A DNA stretch of 64,000 bases. Origin: Megamerina dolium (lineage: Eukaryota > Arthropoda > Insecta > Diptera > Megamerinidae). Under the pieces are notes generated by a model. The model saw only the letters and a list, made by a program, of their open reading frames with translations. It did no database searches and was not told where the DNA came from. Position 1 is the stretch's first letter, and each line of letters opens with the position of its first letter. This document shows, in pieces, positions 1 through 9,499 of this stretch. A program made the position numbers and the translations under genes. Location: positions 22,638,937 through 22,702,936 of the forward strand of contig OY978530.1 of NCBI GenBank assembly GCA_963854835.1. Reading direction: 5' to 3'.

Positions 1-320
1 GCCGTCTGTGACGAAGTCTAAATATTTTGCTTCATCATCCATTTTAATTTCATTATTGTCAATTGTGATAGACCTTTGAAAAACATCTTTGCGGTTGGTA
101 TATACAACACGAGCCGTTTTACTGGCATTAATTTTAATATCCCATTTATTGAACCAGCTGAGAGTTTGATTGAGTATTTGTTGTAGATATTCAGTTGCTT
201 CATTAATATTTGCGTGCGCAGAGCAATACATTACCGTCAGTCAACGTTGCTAGCTTATCGTTACACTGAACTGAAATGTCAGCAGTGAACAGAGAATACA
301 TATAGAATAGGGCCGAGCAT
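1..320 (-). pseudogene. Jockey-like LINE reverse transcriptase fragment
   Basis: Read on the minus strand, this encodes the later part of a non-LTR retrotransposon reverse transcriptase. The segment around the catalytic YADD box is present but damaged (the aspartate pair is no longer intact near 235-245). It is followed by the conserved block WFNKWDIKINASKTARV and then a stretch ending in KYL, the usual lead-in to the thumb region. The copy runs off the left edge of the window and has stops and frameshifts, so it is a dead fragment. Family assignment to the jockey group rests on this motif order; the exact family cannot be told. Confidence 0.7.
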
Positions 321-422
321 ACTTTGCCATTTATTTTTACTCTACTATTTGTTCGATTGCCATTTTAATTTCTGTTGCGGTCATTGTTTTTGTTAATCCT
401 TCATTATAGTTATTTACGTTAT

Positions 423-913
423 AAAGGGTTATCCATTCGCGGTTTCAAAAGTATAGGGCTAGAATTCGACATCTGTCAAACTGAGTTGTTAAAACAATTT
501 CTTTCTTTTGCAGTTCAAAGTCTGACATTTGCGAAAATGGATCGCTTAACTATCGCACAACGCATTAAAATTGTAAAAACCTACTACAAAAATGATGATT
601 CTGCCACAGCCAAATATCGTGCTTTAAGAGGAGATTATGGTTTACATAATCGTCCAACTACGCAAGCAATTGGCAAAATTGTGAAGAAATATGAAGAGAA
701 TAGATCGGTTACAGATATTGTAAGGCCTGTGCATCATCGTTTCGCTCGTACCACCGAAATATCGCTGCTGTAAGTGAAGTGTTGCCGAAGACCCGAATAT
801 GTCGATTCCTCGTCGTTCTCAGGAATTAGGACTGTCTTACGGCACATTATGGCGTATTTTGCATTTGGATCTACACCCACATCCATATAAAATCTAGCTC
901 ACACAACAACTGA
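423..913 (+). pseudogene. Mariner-like transposase, 5' part only
   Basis: A Tc1/mariner-superfamily relic. The first bases (aaagggttatcc) resemble the terminal repeat of the better preserved mariner-like element at 59577-60510, and a TA precedes them as expected for this superfamily. The coding part starts at the ATG at 537: an N-terminal helix-turn-helix domain of the DUF4817 kind (YYKNDDSATAKYRALRG) is followed by the second DNA-binding segment (SIPRRSQELGLSYGTLWRIL). A frameshift lies near 770 and a stop near 896. The sequence breaks off at about 913, where LINE-derived DNA begins, so the catalytic domain is missing. Confidence 0.75.
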
Positions 914-960
914 AGCGTATGCCGACGATATTGACATAATCGGCATGAACACGCGAGCAG

Positions 961-1022
<62 letters not shown>

Positions 1023-1069
1023 CTGCTCGCGTGTTCATGCCGATTATGTCAATATCGTCGGCATACGCT
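914..1069. repeat. Perfect 51-bp inverted repeat around an (AT)n tract
   Basis: Bases 914-964 and 1019-1069 are exact reverse complements, separated by about 54 bp of pure alternating AT. Both arms derive from the reverse transcriptase YADD region of the LINE that continues leftward on the minus strand (1019-2057). The structure can fold into a long hairpin. It may be a rearranged 5' end of the LINE, a repair product, or an assembly artefact at an unstable AT tract. Confidence 0.85.
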
Positions 1070-2057
1070 AACAGCATGACACTTTTGTTGAAGATAGTGC
1101 CATTATGTCGTAGATCAGCAGCTCGTATTATTTTCTCCATAATAAGATTGAAGAAGTCGCACGATAACGAATCACCTTGTCTGAAACCCCGTTCGGTATT
1201 AAACGGTGCGGAGAGGTCCTTTCCAATTTTCACTGCACAACGGGAGTTATGCAGTGTCATTCTACAAAGTCGAATGAGCTTTGCAGGAATATCGAACTCA
1301 GACATTGTTGCATAGAGGTAATCCCTTACCGGACTGTCGAAAGCGGCTTTATAATCAACAAATAGGTGGTGTGTGTCGATCTGTTTTTCTTGGGTCTGCT
1401 CCAGGATTTGGCGCAGTGTGAAAATCTGTCGATGGTGGATTTACCAGGTCTCAAGCCACACTGATACGGTCCAATCAGGTTGCTGAGCATAGGCTTCAAC
1501 CTTTCACACAGTACGCTCGATAGAACCTTGTATGCGATACTCAGGAGACTTATTCCACGGTAGTTGGCGCAAATTGTGGGGTCTCCTTTTTTATGTACAG
1601 AACAGAGAACACTGAGCCTCCAATCATCAGGCATGCTTTCATCCGACCATATTCTGCTTCTGAGCTGGTGCATGCGGGTGAGCAACTCATCGCCTCCGGT
1701 CTTAAATAACTCGGCAGGCAGGCCATCAGCACCTGCAGCTATGTTGTTCTTCAGCCTTAAAATGGCCGTTTCAACCTCGTCATAGTCGGGTGTTGGAACA
1801 TCAACACCATCATCTGCAATTGGGGTTATCGGGCAATCTCCTCCACTGGCGGAATTGTTCGTAGCATCGCCATTCAGTAACGTGGAGAAGTGTTCCCTCC
1901 ATAGGCTCAGTACACTCTGGACATCTGTAACCAGATTTCCATTTCCATCACGACAAGAAGAGGCTCCGGGATTAAACCTCCACTCAGGCGCTTGATATTT
2001 TCGAAGAATTTTCGAGTCTCATTCTTGTCGGTACACATCTCTATCTCCTCACACTCG
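1019..2057 (-). pseudogene. RTE-like LINE fragment A (reverse transcriptase)
   Basis: The minus-strand translation matches the reverse transcriptase of the better copies at 9500-12757 and 27701-30342: CANYRGISLLSIAYKVLSSV, then the GFRQGDSLSCDFFNLI segment and the YADD box just before the AT tract. It starts 5' within the linker upstream of the RT and is cut off 3' just after YADD, so the RT thumb and C-terminal region are absent. A frameshift near 1420-1440 and another near 1585 break the frame. It adjoins the duplicated block at 2056 directly. Confidence 0.85.
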
Positions 2058-2707
2058 GTTTGACAATTTTGACTATCCTGCCAATCTCACAACGTTTTCT
2101 TTCGTGCTTTACGAGACGAAAGTGGAAAATATATACCTACTGTATGCAGTAGCTGCCTATTCGACTTGTTCCTAGTAGTACGGTATATCTCAGCTTTAGG
2201 ATTCTCAAGTACGTTGATTTACCTCTCTCATCTAGACTACGACTATTGATAAAGTTGTTAAATTCTCTACCGATCTTTCTATTAACGATGGAATAAAGAT
2301 CAAGTGAAAGGCCTCCACATTATAGATAAAGCTGAAAGAAACTGGTAGATCACTACTCTTAGTGTAAAGATGATCTCAATCCTTACGAGATTCCTATTCA
2401 TCGACATGGTTACACCAGTTGGAGAAGACACCATCTTACAAAACCCACCTACATCAGAGCAACAAGCCTACGATTATACACTCAACAGTCAACATTAACT
2501 CGACTGTCACAATTGGTCATCTCTCCTTAACGACTTTTGCTTCCATTTTTTCTACTCTCCACTGATATTTTTTCTACTTACAGTACGTTTTGGAGAAGTC
2601 GTTCTATCCATAGTTTGATCGAGATAAGCACTCCGTGCTACTTCCTGACCACTTTGCCGATCTTCTGGACTGGAGCTGTATTTATGGAATATATTTAAAT
2701 ATGATAT

Positions 2708-3076
2708 GTGGGTGCCGTAGCTCAGTGGTTAGTGTGTTCGCCTTCTGATCTGTAGGTCGTGGTTCAATCCCCGGCTGATGCATAACAAATTTAATATCGA
2801 TAAGATTTTTCTTTCAAACGGTACCCACCTGTCGGCAAGCAATTGGCAATTCTTCCGACAGTAACAACTTGCCATGAAAAAGCTTCTTAAAGAACTCTGT
2901 GACAAAGCTCAGAAAAAGTGATGTCACAAGTGTTCTGCCGTTCGGAACCGGCTAAAATAAGTAGGTCCATTCTAATACTGTCCAAAATTTAAGACGCACA
3001 ACAGTAATGGAAGAGAAGCTCGGGCAATGAGCCCTTTGGGGCTTTAAGTGCCACATATTTATTTATTTTTTTTTTT
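2708..3076 (+). mobile_element. tRNA-derived SINE, copy 1 (full length)
   Basis: The 5' head is tRNA-like, with an RNA polymerase III A box (tagctcagtgg, 2718-2728) and B box (ggttcaatccc, 2761-2771). A unique body follows, containing ggtacccacctgtcggcaag and gccgttcggaaccggctaaa. The 3' end is gtgccacatatttattt with a T-rich tail. About ten copies of this family occur in the window in both orientations. SINEs of this type have no protein and are mobilised by a LINE; which LINE is unknown. Confidence 0.9.
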
Positions 3077-3079
3077 ATG

Positions 3080-3524
3080 AAATTTTCTTTCAAACGAGAC
3101 CAAAAACATTCATATCCAATAGGTCACTGGTTTTGTTAAATAATTCAATACTAAATGGTGATTTTTTAGCAACTTTCTTTTTGGAAACACTGTTTTTGGT
3201 AGCTCAGCTGTTTTCGTGTTACATGTTACTGTCACACATGTTGAGTTTGGTCTATAATTTAACCATGCTCGGTTAAGAAAGTGCATCATGCACTTCTTCC
3301 ATTTTATGGTCAGTTCGGGCTACCTTCTGAGGCGGCTATACGAAATCTTGTGACTAAATTTCGCACCAAATTTACTTTATTGAACATTAAGCCACCAATA
3401 AGCATACGTAGAGTGGGGACAGAGGAAAATATCGCAGATGTATCGGCCAGTGTTGTTGATGCCCGTGAATTATCGGTTCGGCGCCGTTCGCAGCAATTGG
3501 GCCTCTGTTACTCCACTACGTGGA
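3080..3524 (+). pseudogene. Mariner-like transposase N-terminus (inside duplicated block)
   Basis: The first coding part (3269-3524) reads as the N-terminal DNA-binding region of a mariner-like transposase: FYGQFGLPSEAAIRNLVTKF, then ENIADVSASVVDARELSVRR and RRSQQLGLCYSTTW. The preceding 190 bp is AT-rich and probably its 5' untranslated part. The reading ends at 3524 where the duplicated block stops; the second copy of the block (21303-21750) continues further into the catalytic domain. Confidence 0.75.
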
Positions 3525-3552
3525 TGATACATGATACATGATACATGATACA
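3521..3552 (+). repeat. Short tandem repeat at an element junction
   Basis: The 7-bp unit atgatac is repeated about four times exactly between the end of the duplicated mariner block and the start of LINE fragment D. Such a filler repeat is typical of slippage during end joining or reverse-transcript capture. Confidence 0.8.
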
Positions 3553-4985
3553 GTGGACACTTATATCCCACTACATGACTACTGCTGCTAAGGCGGTAAT
3601 CGGTTTCTACCGGGCCCTGAGGAATGAGTGGTATAATCAGGATTGTCGCGACGCAACCGCAGAGAAAGACGCCGCCTACAGAAAAACCTTTCTTGCAGGT
3701 GCCACGCGAGCTATTAAGGAGTGGTAAAGGGAGAAGAGGAGTGCGGAAAGACATCTTTTTAGGCGTAGAGAGAGAAATGAGGCTCAAAAATGCTTTGAGA
3801 ATATCAGGCGCCTGAGTGGCGGTTTAAACCCCGGAGCGTCTCATTGTCGTGACAACAATGCTTATGGAGGCAACACTACTCCACGTTACTAAATGGCGAC
3901 TCCTCGAACAATCCCGCCAGTGGATGAGATCTCCCAAACTCTACAATCACTGATGATGGTACAGATTGTTGCACCACCCGACAATGATGGGATCAGAGAG
4001 GTTATTTCTAGGCTGAAAACAACAAGCTATAGGTGCTGATGGCCTGTCTCCCGAGGTGATTAAGACCGGAGGCGATGAGCTGCCCATCAGCATGCGCCAG
4101 CTCATAAGCAGAATATGGTCGGATGAAAACATACCCGATGATTGGAGGCTCAGTGTTCTCTGTCCCGGACATAAGAAAGGAGACCCCACAATTTGCGCCA
4201 ACTACCGTGGAATAAATCTTCTTAGCATCGCATACAAAGTTATATCGAGCGTACTGTGTGAAAGGTTGATGCCTATGTTTAACAACCTGATTGGACCTCA
4301 TAAGTGTGGCTTCAGACCTGATAAATCCAACTTTGACCAGATTTTCACACTGCGCAAAATCCTGGAAAAGACCCAAGAAATACAGATAGTCACACACCAT
4401 ATGTTTGTTGATTATAAAGCCGCTTCCGACAGTCCGGTAAGGGATGACTTCTACGCAACAATGTCTGAGTTCGGTATACCTGCGAAGCACATTCGGTGTT
4501 GCAGAATGACACTGTGTAACTTCCGTTGTGCAGTGAGCCTGGAGATATTGCGAGGTATCACTCTTGCTAACAGGTGCTACTTTGGGCTAAGTAAGGAATT
4601 GAGAAGTCGGGCCCTCTTTCGAGAAACCAAAACCATACTCTACAAGTCTCTCATCATGCCTGTCCTTACATATGGCGCCGAAGCTTGGACAATTTGCACC
4701 TCAGATAAGAGAATGTTCGGAGTTTTCGAGAGAAAAATCCTACGCAAGAACTTTGGACCTATTTGCGTTGGTGGTGGTTTGCGACATAGTAAAGCGGATT
4801 AAAATTCAGCAGTTGCCCGGGGTAGGTCGTGCCGTGCAAATGAAAGAACTCGCTGCAGCTAAGAAGGTGTTGTATTCGAAACCCGCTGGTGGAAGACACA
4901 GAAGGGGAAGACCTAACCTTCGGAGCGAAGATAAAGTACTAGAGTACTTGTCAGCGCTTGAAATTTCCATCTGGTAAGTAAGTAA
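3552..4985 (+). pseudogene. RTE-like LINE fragment D (older copy)
   Basis: A more diverged copy of the same LINE family as at 9500 and 27701. It starts in the linker between endonuclease and RT, keeps the RT N-terminal half (4056-4535, including ANYRGINLLSIAYKVISSVL and [20 protein letters not shown]), and then jumps across about 430 bp that would hold YADD. It resumes in the thumb region (LIMPVLTYGAEAWTICTSD) and the C-terminal GRP-rich tail near 4890. It ends with a short taagtaagtaag tail at 4975-4985, the characteristic 3' microsatellite of the family here. Confidence 0.85.
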
Positions 4986-5240
4986 GCTAGAGTTTCTGTT
5001 GGATCGAAAGTTCTTTCAGTTCCAACTACCAGCTGCGAAGGTGATCTTAAGTTCTGACTGCATATCTGTGTTACTCGGGACGTTAAGGATGAACAAAGAG
5101 AATAACCATAGCGAAGATGCAACGACGATTGCCACAAAGAGCAAAGTGTGCAAAATACAGCGACGCATAAAAGATAAATCAACATTCAATATGCCAAGAT
5201 TTATACTCAATTTTAGAGACATCGAAGGCTAAATAAGACA
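4986..5240. other. No recognisable feature
   Basis: Between the LINE tail and the copia relic. It may belong to the copia relic on the minus strand, but no conserved motif was seen. Confidence 0.5.
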
Positions 5241-6005
5241 ATCTGATGGTAGTTAAAATCTACCAATTAAAGTATGGATTCAAAGAAAATGATATAAAAT
5301 TATGGTGGAAAGATGATAGGAAATTAGTATCAAGAACATCCTTAAATCGCTTTTCTTGCTGCAAATTGTTTGATAATATCAACAGATCGTCGACATTATC
5401 CCAACTATTAGCATGGAGCCGTTTGCCACCGAGTAGAATATACACTGGTAAACTTGCCGTAAGCTCTGATTGCTCCATATAAATCTCGTTGTCCAACTCA
5501 CCATGATGCAGCGCAGTCAGCACTTTTATCTGAGCTACTTTTAGACCAAACTAGACTGCTATTGTGAGTAATAGCACGGTGCGATATGCACCCATGGTGC
5601 GATATGATATGGGAATGTCTTATTGTAGTCTACACCAGCGATTTGTGTGAAGCCTTTGCGACCATCCAGATTTTATAAAGTGCGATATCTCCGTCTTTCT
5701 CATGTTTGGTTTTGAACACCCGCTTTCATTTCTCAGCATTATTACCTTTTGGTAGATCAACCAACTCCCACGAGCTCGCTGTTCTCGTTCTACAACGCTT
5801 GCTTAGCCGTCACTGCATCAATTCCACAAACGACAACGCAGCCATAATTAGGCTTGCACTTATCAGCGTTACGACTTGTTGCGAAACGCCTTTTTCACTC
5901 AAAGCTATACGCTCTTCGTGCGACATTTACACATCTTTTGGATTGAGCGTACTAACAATATAGTCATCGTTCGAGCTAATACTGCAGTCTTCATCAACCG
6001 AGTCT
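5240..6005 (-). pseudogene. Ty1/copia reverse transcriptase relic
   Basis: On the minus strand, the central part of a copia-type reverse transcriptase can be read in pieces. TASSWELVDLPKGN (around 5730-5770) is followed by RVFKTKHEKDGDIALYK, a damaged VAKGF/GVDY region near 5640-5680, DNEIYMEQ (5480-5500) and the YVDDLLIL-like block with NNLQQ (5390-5420). This is the standard copia order from the TWELVDLP motif to the catalytic box. Stops, frameshifts and an internal deletion around 5530-5620 make it non-functional. No LTRs were recognised. Confidence 0.75.
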
Positions 6006-6119
6006 TCTCTTGGATGCATACCAACGACCGTTTTATTTGAACCAGTGTAATATATTGTACTTTATTTAACAAAAACCAATTCAACTACATAGTCACTTAG
6101 AAAAGCAACTACATTGTTC

Positions 6120-7925
6120 GATCACGACTCCTGTTGATCGGTGGCGCTGCCAGATCTCCATATCCATCTAATGGTTTTTAACTTCAGTTTTAATCGCGGA
6201 TTAGAGACCTCTGGTTCAATATGTGTCCCCATCGATTCTGTCGAAAAAACGAACTTCTCGGAATTATTAAGTCGCTGCCAGACAGCACTGGACAGTGTTT
6301 CGCTGTCGCTAGGTTCCGACGTTGTTGGCAACTTCTTAAGGTGGCTGATATTACGTCTATAGACTTTCCATCCCCGCGTATAATGACATCATTTCCTCTG
6401 CCCCCAATTACTTCGAATTCTGCTTCTCCATATGTCGGTGTCGGTTTATTTGCGAACATTACAAAACTCTATCTCCAACCTTTATATCGCTATGTTTTGC
6501 TTTACGATCTTTATCCGCTTCTGCTTCCCCTTTTCTTTATTAATGCCATCCATGAAATTATGGATGGGTAGTTTGCCGAGCAAGTCCATTGCCAGGTATT
6601 CCCATGGCCCTTCGGCAAAACCCATCAAGTCATCGGTGTTGGATTCGGAGATTTTGACAAAAATAGAAAATTACTAGAGTCCTTGACATATTTTTTGACA
6701 TCTCGATCAATCAACGGCCAAAATACCTTCAGCCGTATACGTCGTTTCATAACTTTCTTACCTGGGTGGCCTTCATGGGTAATCGCTGAAACTCTTGTTC
6801 TGAACGAAGAAGGTATCGTCATACTTTGGTTCCTCGTAGGAGGATATTGCCCGAAGTACATAATTCAAGTCGAAATTAAAAAAACGTTTTCGATGTGCTC
6901 AAAATCTATGATTCATTTTTCACATGTTCCACTGCATCCATAAGTTCCGGATCCAACTGGTTCTTTTCCACGATATCAAGAATCGAGAGCGCCCGCGGGA
7001 TAATTTCTCAAATGATCGGACATATGCTACTTTCAGTTTGTTGGTCTAAGGACACGCAGTTCTCAATCTTACACAGCCTGGACAAGGAATCGGCGATATT
7101 ATATTTACCAGTTTGATATATGATTTTAAATTTGAACGATTGAAGACGTAGGACTCATCGCTCGATATGACCAGGCGGCTTTGAAGTGGCCTTGAAAATC
7201 GTTTCTAATGGTTTGTGGTCAGTAACTAGTTCGAGGTTAATGTCTACCAAATAATAATAAAACCGTTCGACGCCCCAAATCAAAGCTATGCTTTCCTTCT
7301 CCGTTTGAGAATATCTTCGTTCGGTTTTCGATAGGCTTTTATTCGTAAACGAGATCACTTCAGGTACACTGTTGTCGAATTGTAGTAGAAGAGCTTCTAG
7401 GACTTGCGTCGTCTATTAATATGGTGCGACTCCCCGGATTGAAATATGATAATGTTGGCATTTTGGCTAATTTCTTCTTGAGTTTTTCAAAAGCGTAGTT
7501 TTGACATGGACCATAAGTGAATTTCGCGTTCTTTTTGGTCGAGCCTCTGAGGGAATCTGTCAAATCAGCTAGATGTTGCATGCATTTTTCAAGATACGTC
7601 ACAAAGCCCAAAAAACTTCTTAACTCTTACTTGCTGGCGGGGTCGAAATTTCATAGTAGTGTCAACTTTTCCCGGGCCAGCATTTATTCGTTCGCTAGAC
7701 AGAACTGTAGTTTTCCGTTTTCCAATTACACTTGTCCTCGTTCAGCAAAGCATTTGCTTCTCTTAAAACTGCCAATACTTCTTTCAGGTTAATGTCATGT
7801 TCGTTTTCTGTGTTTCCAAACACAATGACAATAACCTCTTGTCCTTTGGACGTGGCAAAGGTGGTAATTTCACGACACTGTCCGTGCAGTTCTAATTGGT
7901 GGTATGCATTTTTAAAAAATTGAAA
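6120..7925 (-). pseudogene. Ty3/gypsy pol relic (RT, RNase H, integrase)
   Basis: Read right to left on the minus strand: an RT piece with YHQLELHGQCREITTF (7880-7915) and an internal deletion; the RT-RNase H connection (GFVTYLEKCMQHLADLTDSL, about 7560-7611); RNase H with TERRYSQTEKESIALIWGVE and VTDHKPLETIF (7180-7340); SLSRLCKIENC (7060-7090); the integrase zinc-binding region (HEGHPGKKVMKRRIRLKV, 6720-6790); and an integrase C-terminal tail with PTYGEAEFEVI and GNDVIIRGDG near 6370-6440. The integrase catalytic core is missing between 6460 and 6625. Many stops and frame changes are present. No LTR was identified with confidence. Confidence 0.8.
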
Positions 7926-8154
7926 AAAAAATCCGCTGATAAAAGAATTTAAGATCGTGACAAATATTGCTGTTGCATAAATTACCCACTAAACGTAAAA
8001 AAAACGAGAATGATCTCAAATACTATTTTAACACGAAAGAATTAGGTTCGCGTGTTGACATTAGGGACGACGCATTGATGGAATATATATTTTATTATTT
8101 TATAAAAATTAGCATATTTTATAAAAAATAGTACAATTAAAGATAGCTTCATGG
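7926..8154. other. AT-rich spacer
   Basis: Short AT-rich sequence between the gypsy and piggyBac relics; nothing recognised. Confidence 0.5.
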
Positions 8155-9060
8155 TTGGAAGAAATTTCATGATGACGGAAAGGAATTACACCAAGAGAGT
8201 AATTGTGAAAGCATTCATAGTAATTATAACACTGACACTGAGCAATACGCATACGATTTGAAGGAGGGCAATCTTAATGAATATGCCAAAGCAACACTTG
8301 ATAAACGAAATTTTTATTTGGGCAAAAACAAATGCACCAAATGGACGCTTAATCCTGACGTACGTAACGTCCTCGAACCCCATCATAATATATCTCCTTG
8401 TTTTTAATAGATATTTTGATTGAACAAATTGTGACATATACAAATATTTACATTGCAAAATTAGATGGTGCTTATGCACGTAACAGAGATTGTAAATCAA
8501 TAGATGTGGTTGAATTGGCTTGTATTGGTATACTATACATGGCAGGGGATAAAGAAAGTAATCCATTTAAATATAAAAGTGATGTGATATAATACGGAAC
8601 TGATCTAGAAATTTTCAGAACCGCAATGTCTATGTAACGCTTTTTATTTTTACTTCGTGTTATTTGATTTGATGATATTTACTCTCGTTTACTTAGGAGC
8701 GAAGTTGATAACTTAGCAGCTTTCCGTGAGGTCTTTGAGGACTTCAATAAATTCTGCAGAGACTGTTATATTGCAGCAGAATATTGTACTCTTGATGAAA
8801 TGCTTAAATCTCTTTGAGGACTGTATAAATTCAAAGTTTATATTCCGAGTAAACCAACCATGTATGGTGTAAAGATTTACGTATTAGTTTACTCGAGGAC
8901 ATTTTACACTTACAAAAGGAAGGCCAATAACACATACTGTGGTTGCATATGCTGAAAACAAGTTCCTTCTTTCCTATATTCCAATTAAGAAAACTGAAAA
9001 GGATGTATTTACACTATCCCCTCTTCATGAGGAAAATACTCTATATTTCTGTTATTGATA
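8155..9060 (+). pseudogene. PiggyBac-like transposase relic
   Basis: Three consecutive pieces match the piggyBac transposase order. First comes an acidic N-terminal part ending in FYLGKNKCTKWTLNPDVRNV (8310-8370). Next is ILIEQIVTYTNIYIAKLDGA with ELACIGILYMAG (8405-8550), equivalent to the conserved TN-Y and glycine-rich helix region. Last is FNKFCRDCYIAAEYCTLDEM and KVYIPSKPTMYGVKIYVLV (8745-8900), which corresponds to the DE(Q) catalytic segment and the PSKP-KYGIK motif. Several frameshifts and stops interrupt it. The C-terminal cysteine-rich end and the TTAA-flanked ends were not identified. Confidence 0.8.
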
Positions 9061-9104
9061 TCGCCAAATGCTCAAACAATTTATACAATTTAACTTCTAG
9101 AAGG

Positions 9105-9345
9105 AGCCTGTCGGCAAGAAATTGGTAATTCTTCCGGCAGTAACACTTTGTCAGGGAAGAGCTTCTAAAAAAATTAGTGGCAAAGGCCAGAAAAAGTGAT
9201 GACAAAAGGGTTCTGCCGTTCGAAACCGGCTAAAATAAGTAGGTCCTTTCTAATACAGTCCCAAAATTAACACGCACAACAGTACTGGAAGAGAAGCTCG
9301 GCTAAAGAACCCTTCTGGGCTTATAAGTGCCACATATTTTTTTTA
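9105..9345 (+). mobile_element. tRNA-derived SINE, copy 2 (5' truncated)
   Basis: It starts inside the SINE body at cctgtcggcaag, lacking the tRNA-like head with the pol III boxes, and ends at tgccacatatttttttt. It is somewhat diverged from copy 1. Confidence 0.85.
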
Positions 9346-9499
9346 TAATTAAACCATCTATCGACATACCTACCTACCTACCTAAATGAAAAACTTCTAC
9401 GTACATATTAAAGAATAAATGTAAATCGTGTCAATTTGAGATTTTAGTAAAAAAAAATGATGGTGTAATATTACATCAGTTTGTTCGACGCTTTTTTCT
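9346..9499. other. Spacer with a short (tacc)n repeat
   Basis: Contains a tacctacctacctac microsatellite near 9366-9384; otherwise nothing recognised. Confidence 0.5.

Larger units (their letters stand above)
2056..3524 (+). repeat. Duplicated 1.47-kb block, copy 1
   Basis: This block is nearly identical to 20070-21568, about 18 kb away. By eye the two differ by a 6-bp and a 24-bp insertion in copy 2, which exactly account for the length difference (1469 versus 1499 bp). It consists of about 650 bp of unidentified non-coding DNA (2058-2707), a full-length SINE (2708-3076) and the start of a mariner-like transposase gene (to 3524). Because the SINE sits at the same place in both copies, the whole block was duplicated as a unit. 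I recognise nothing in 2058-2707. Confidence 0.9.

Noticed and set aside
2708..2783. tRNA gene-like sequence (A and B boxes), also at the other SINE heads
   Set aside because: It is repeated with a fixed downstream body and target duplications, and the cloverleaf is imperfect; it is a SINE head.
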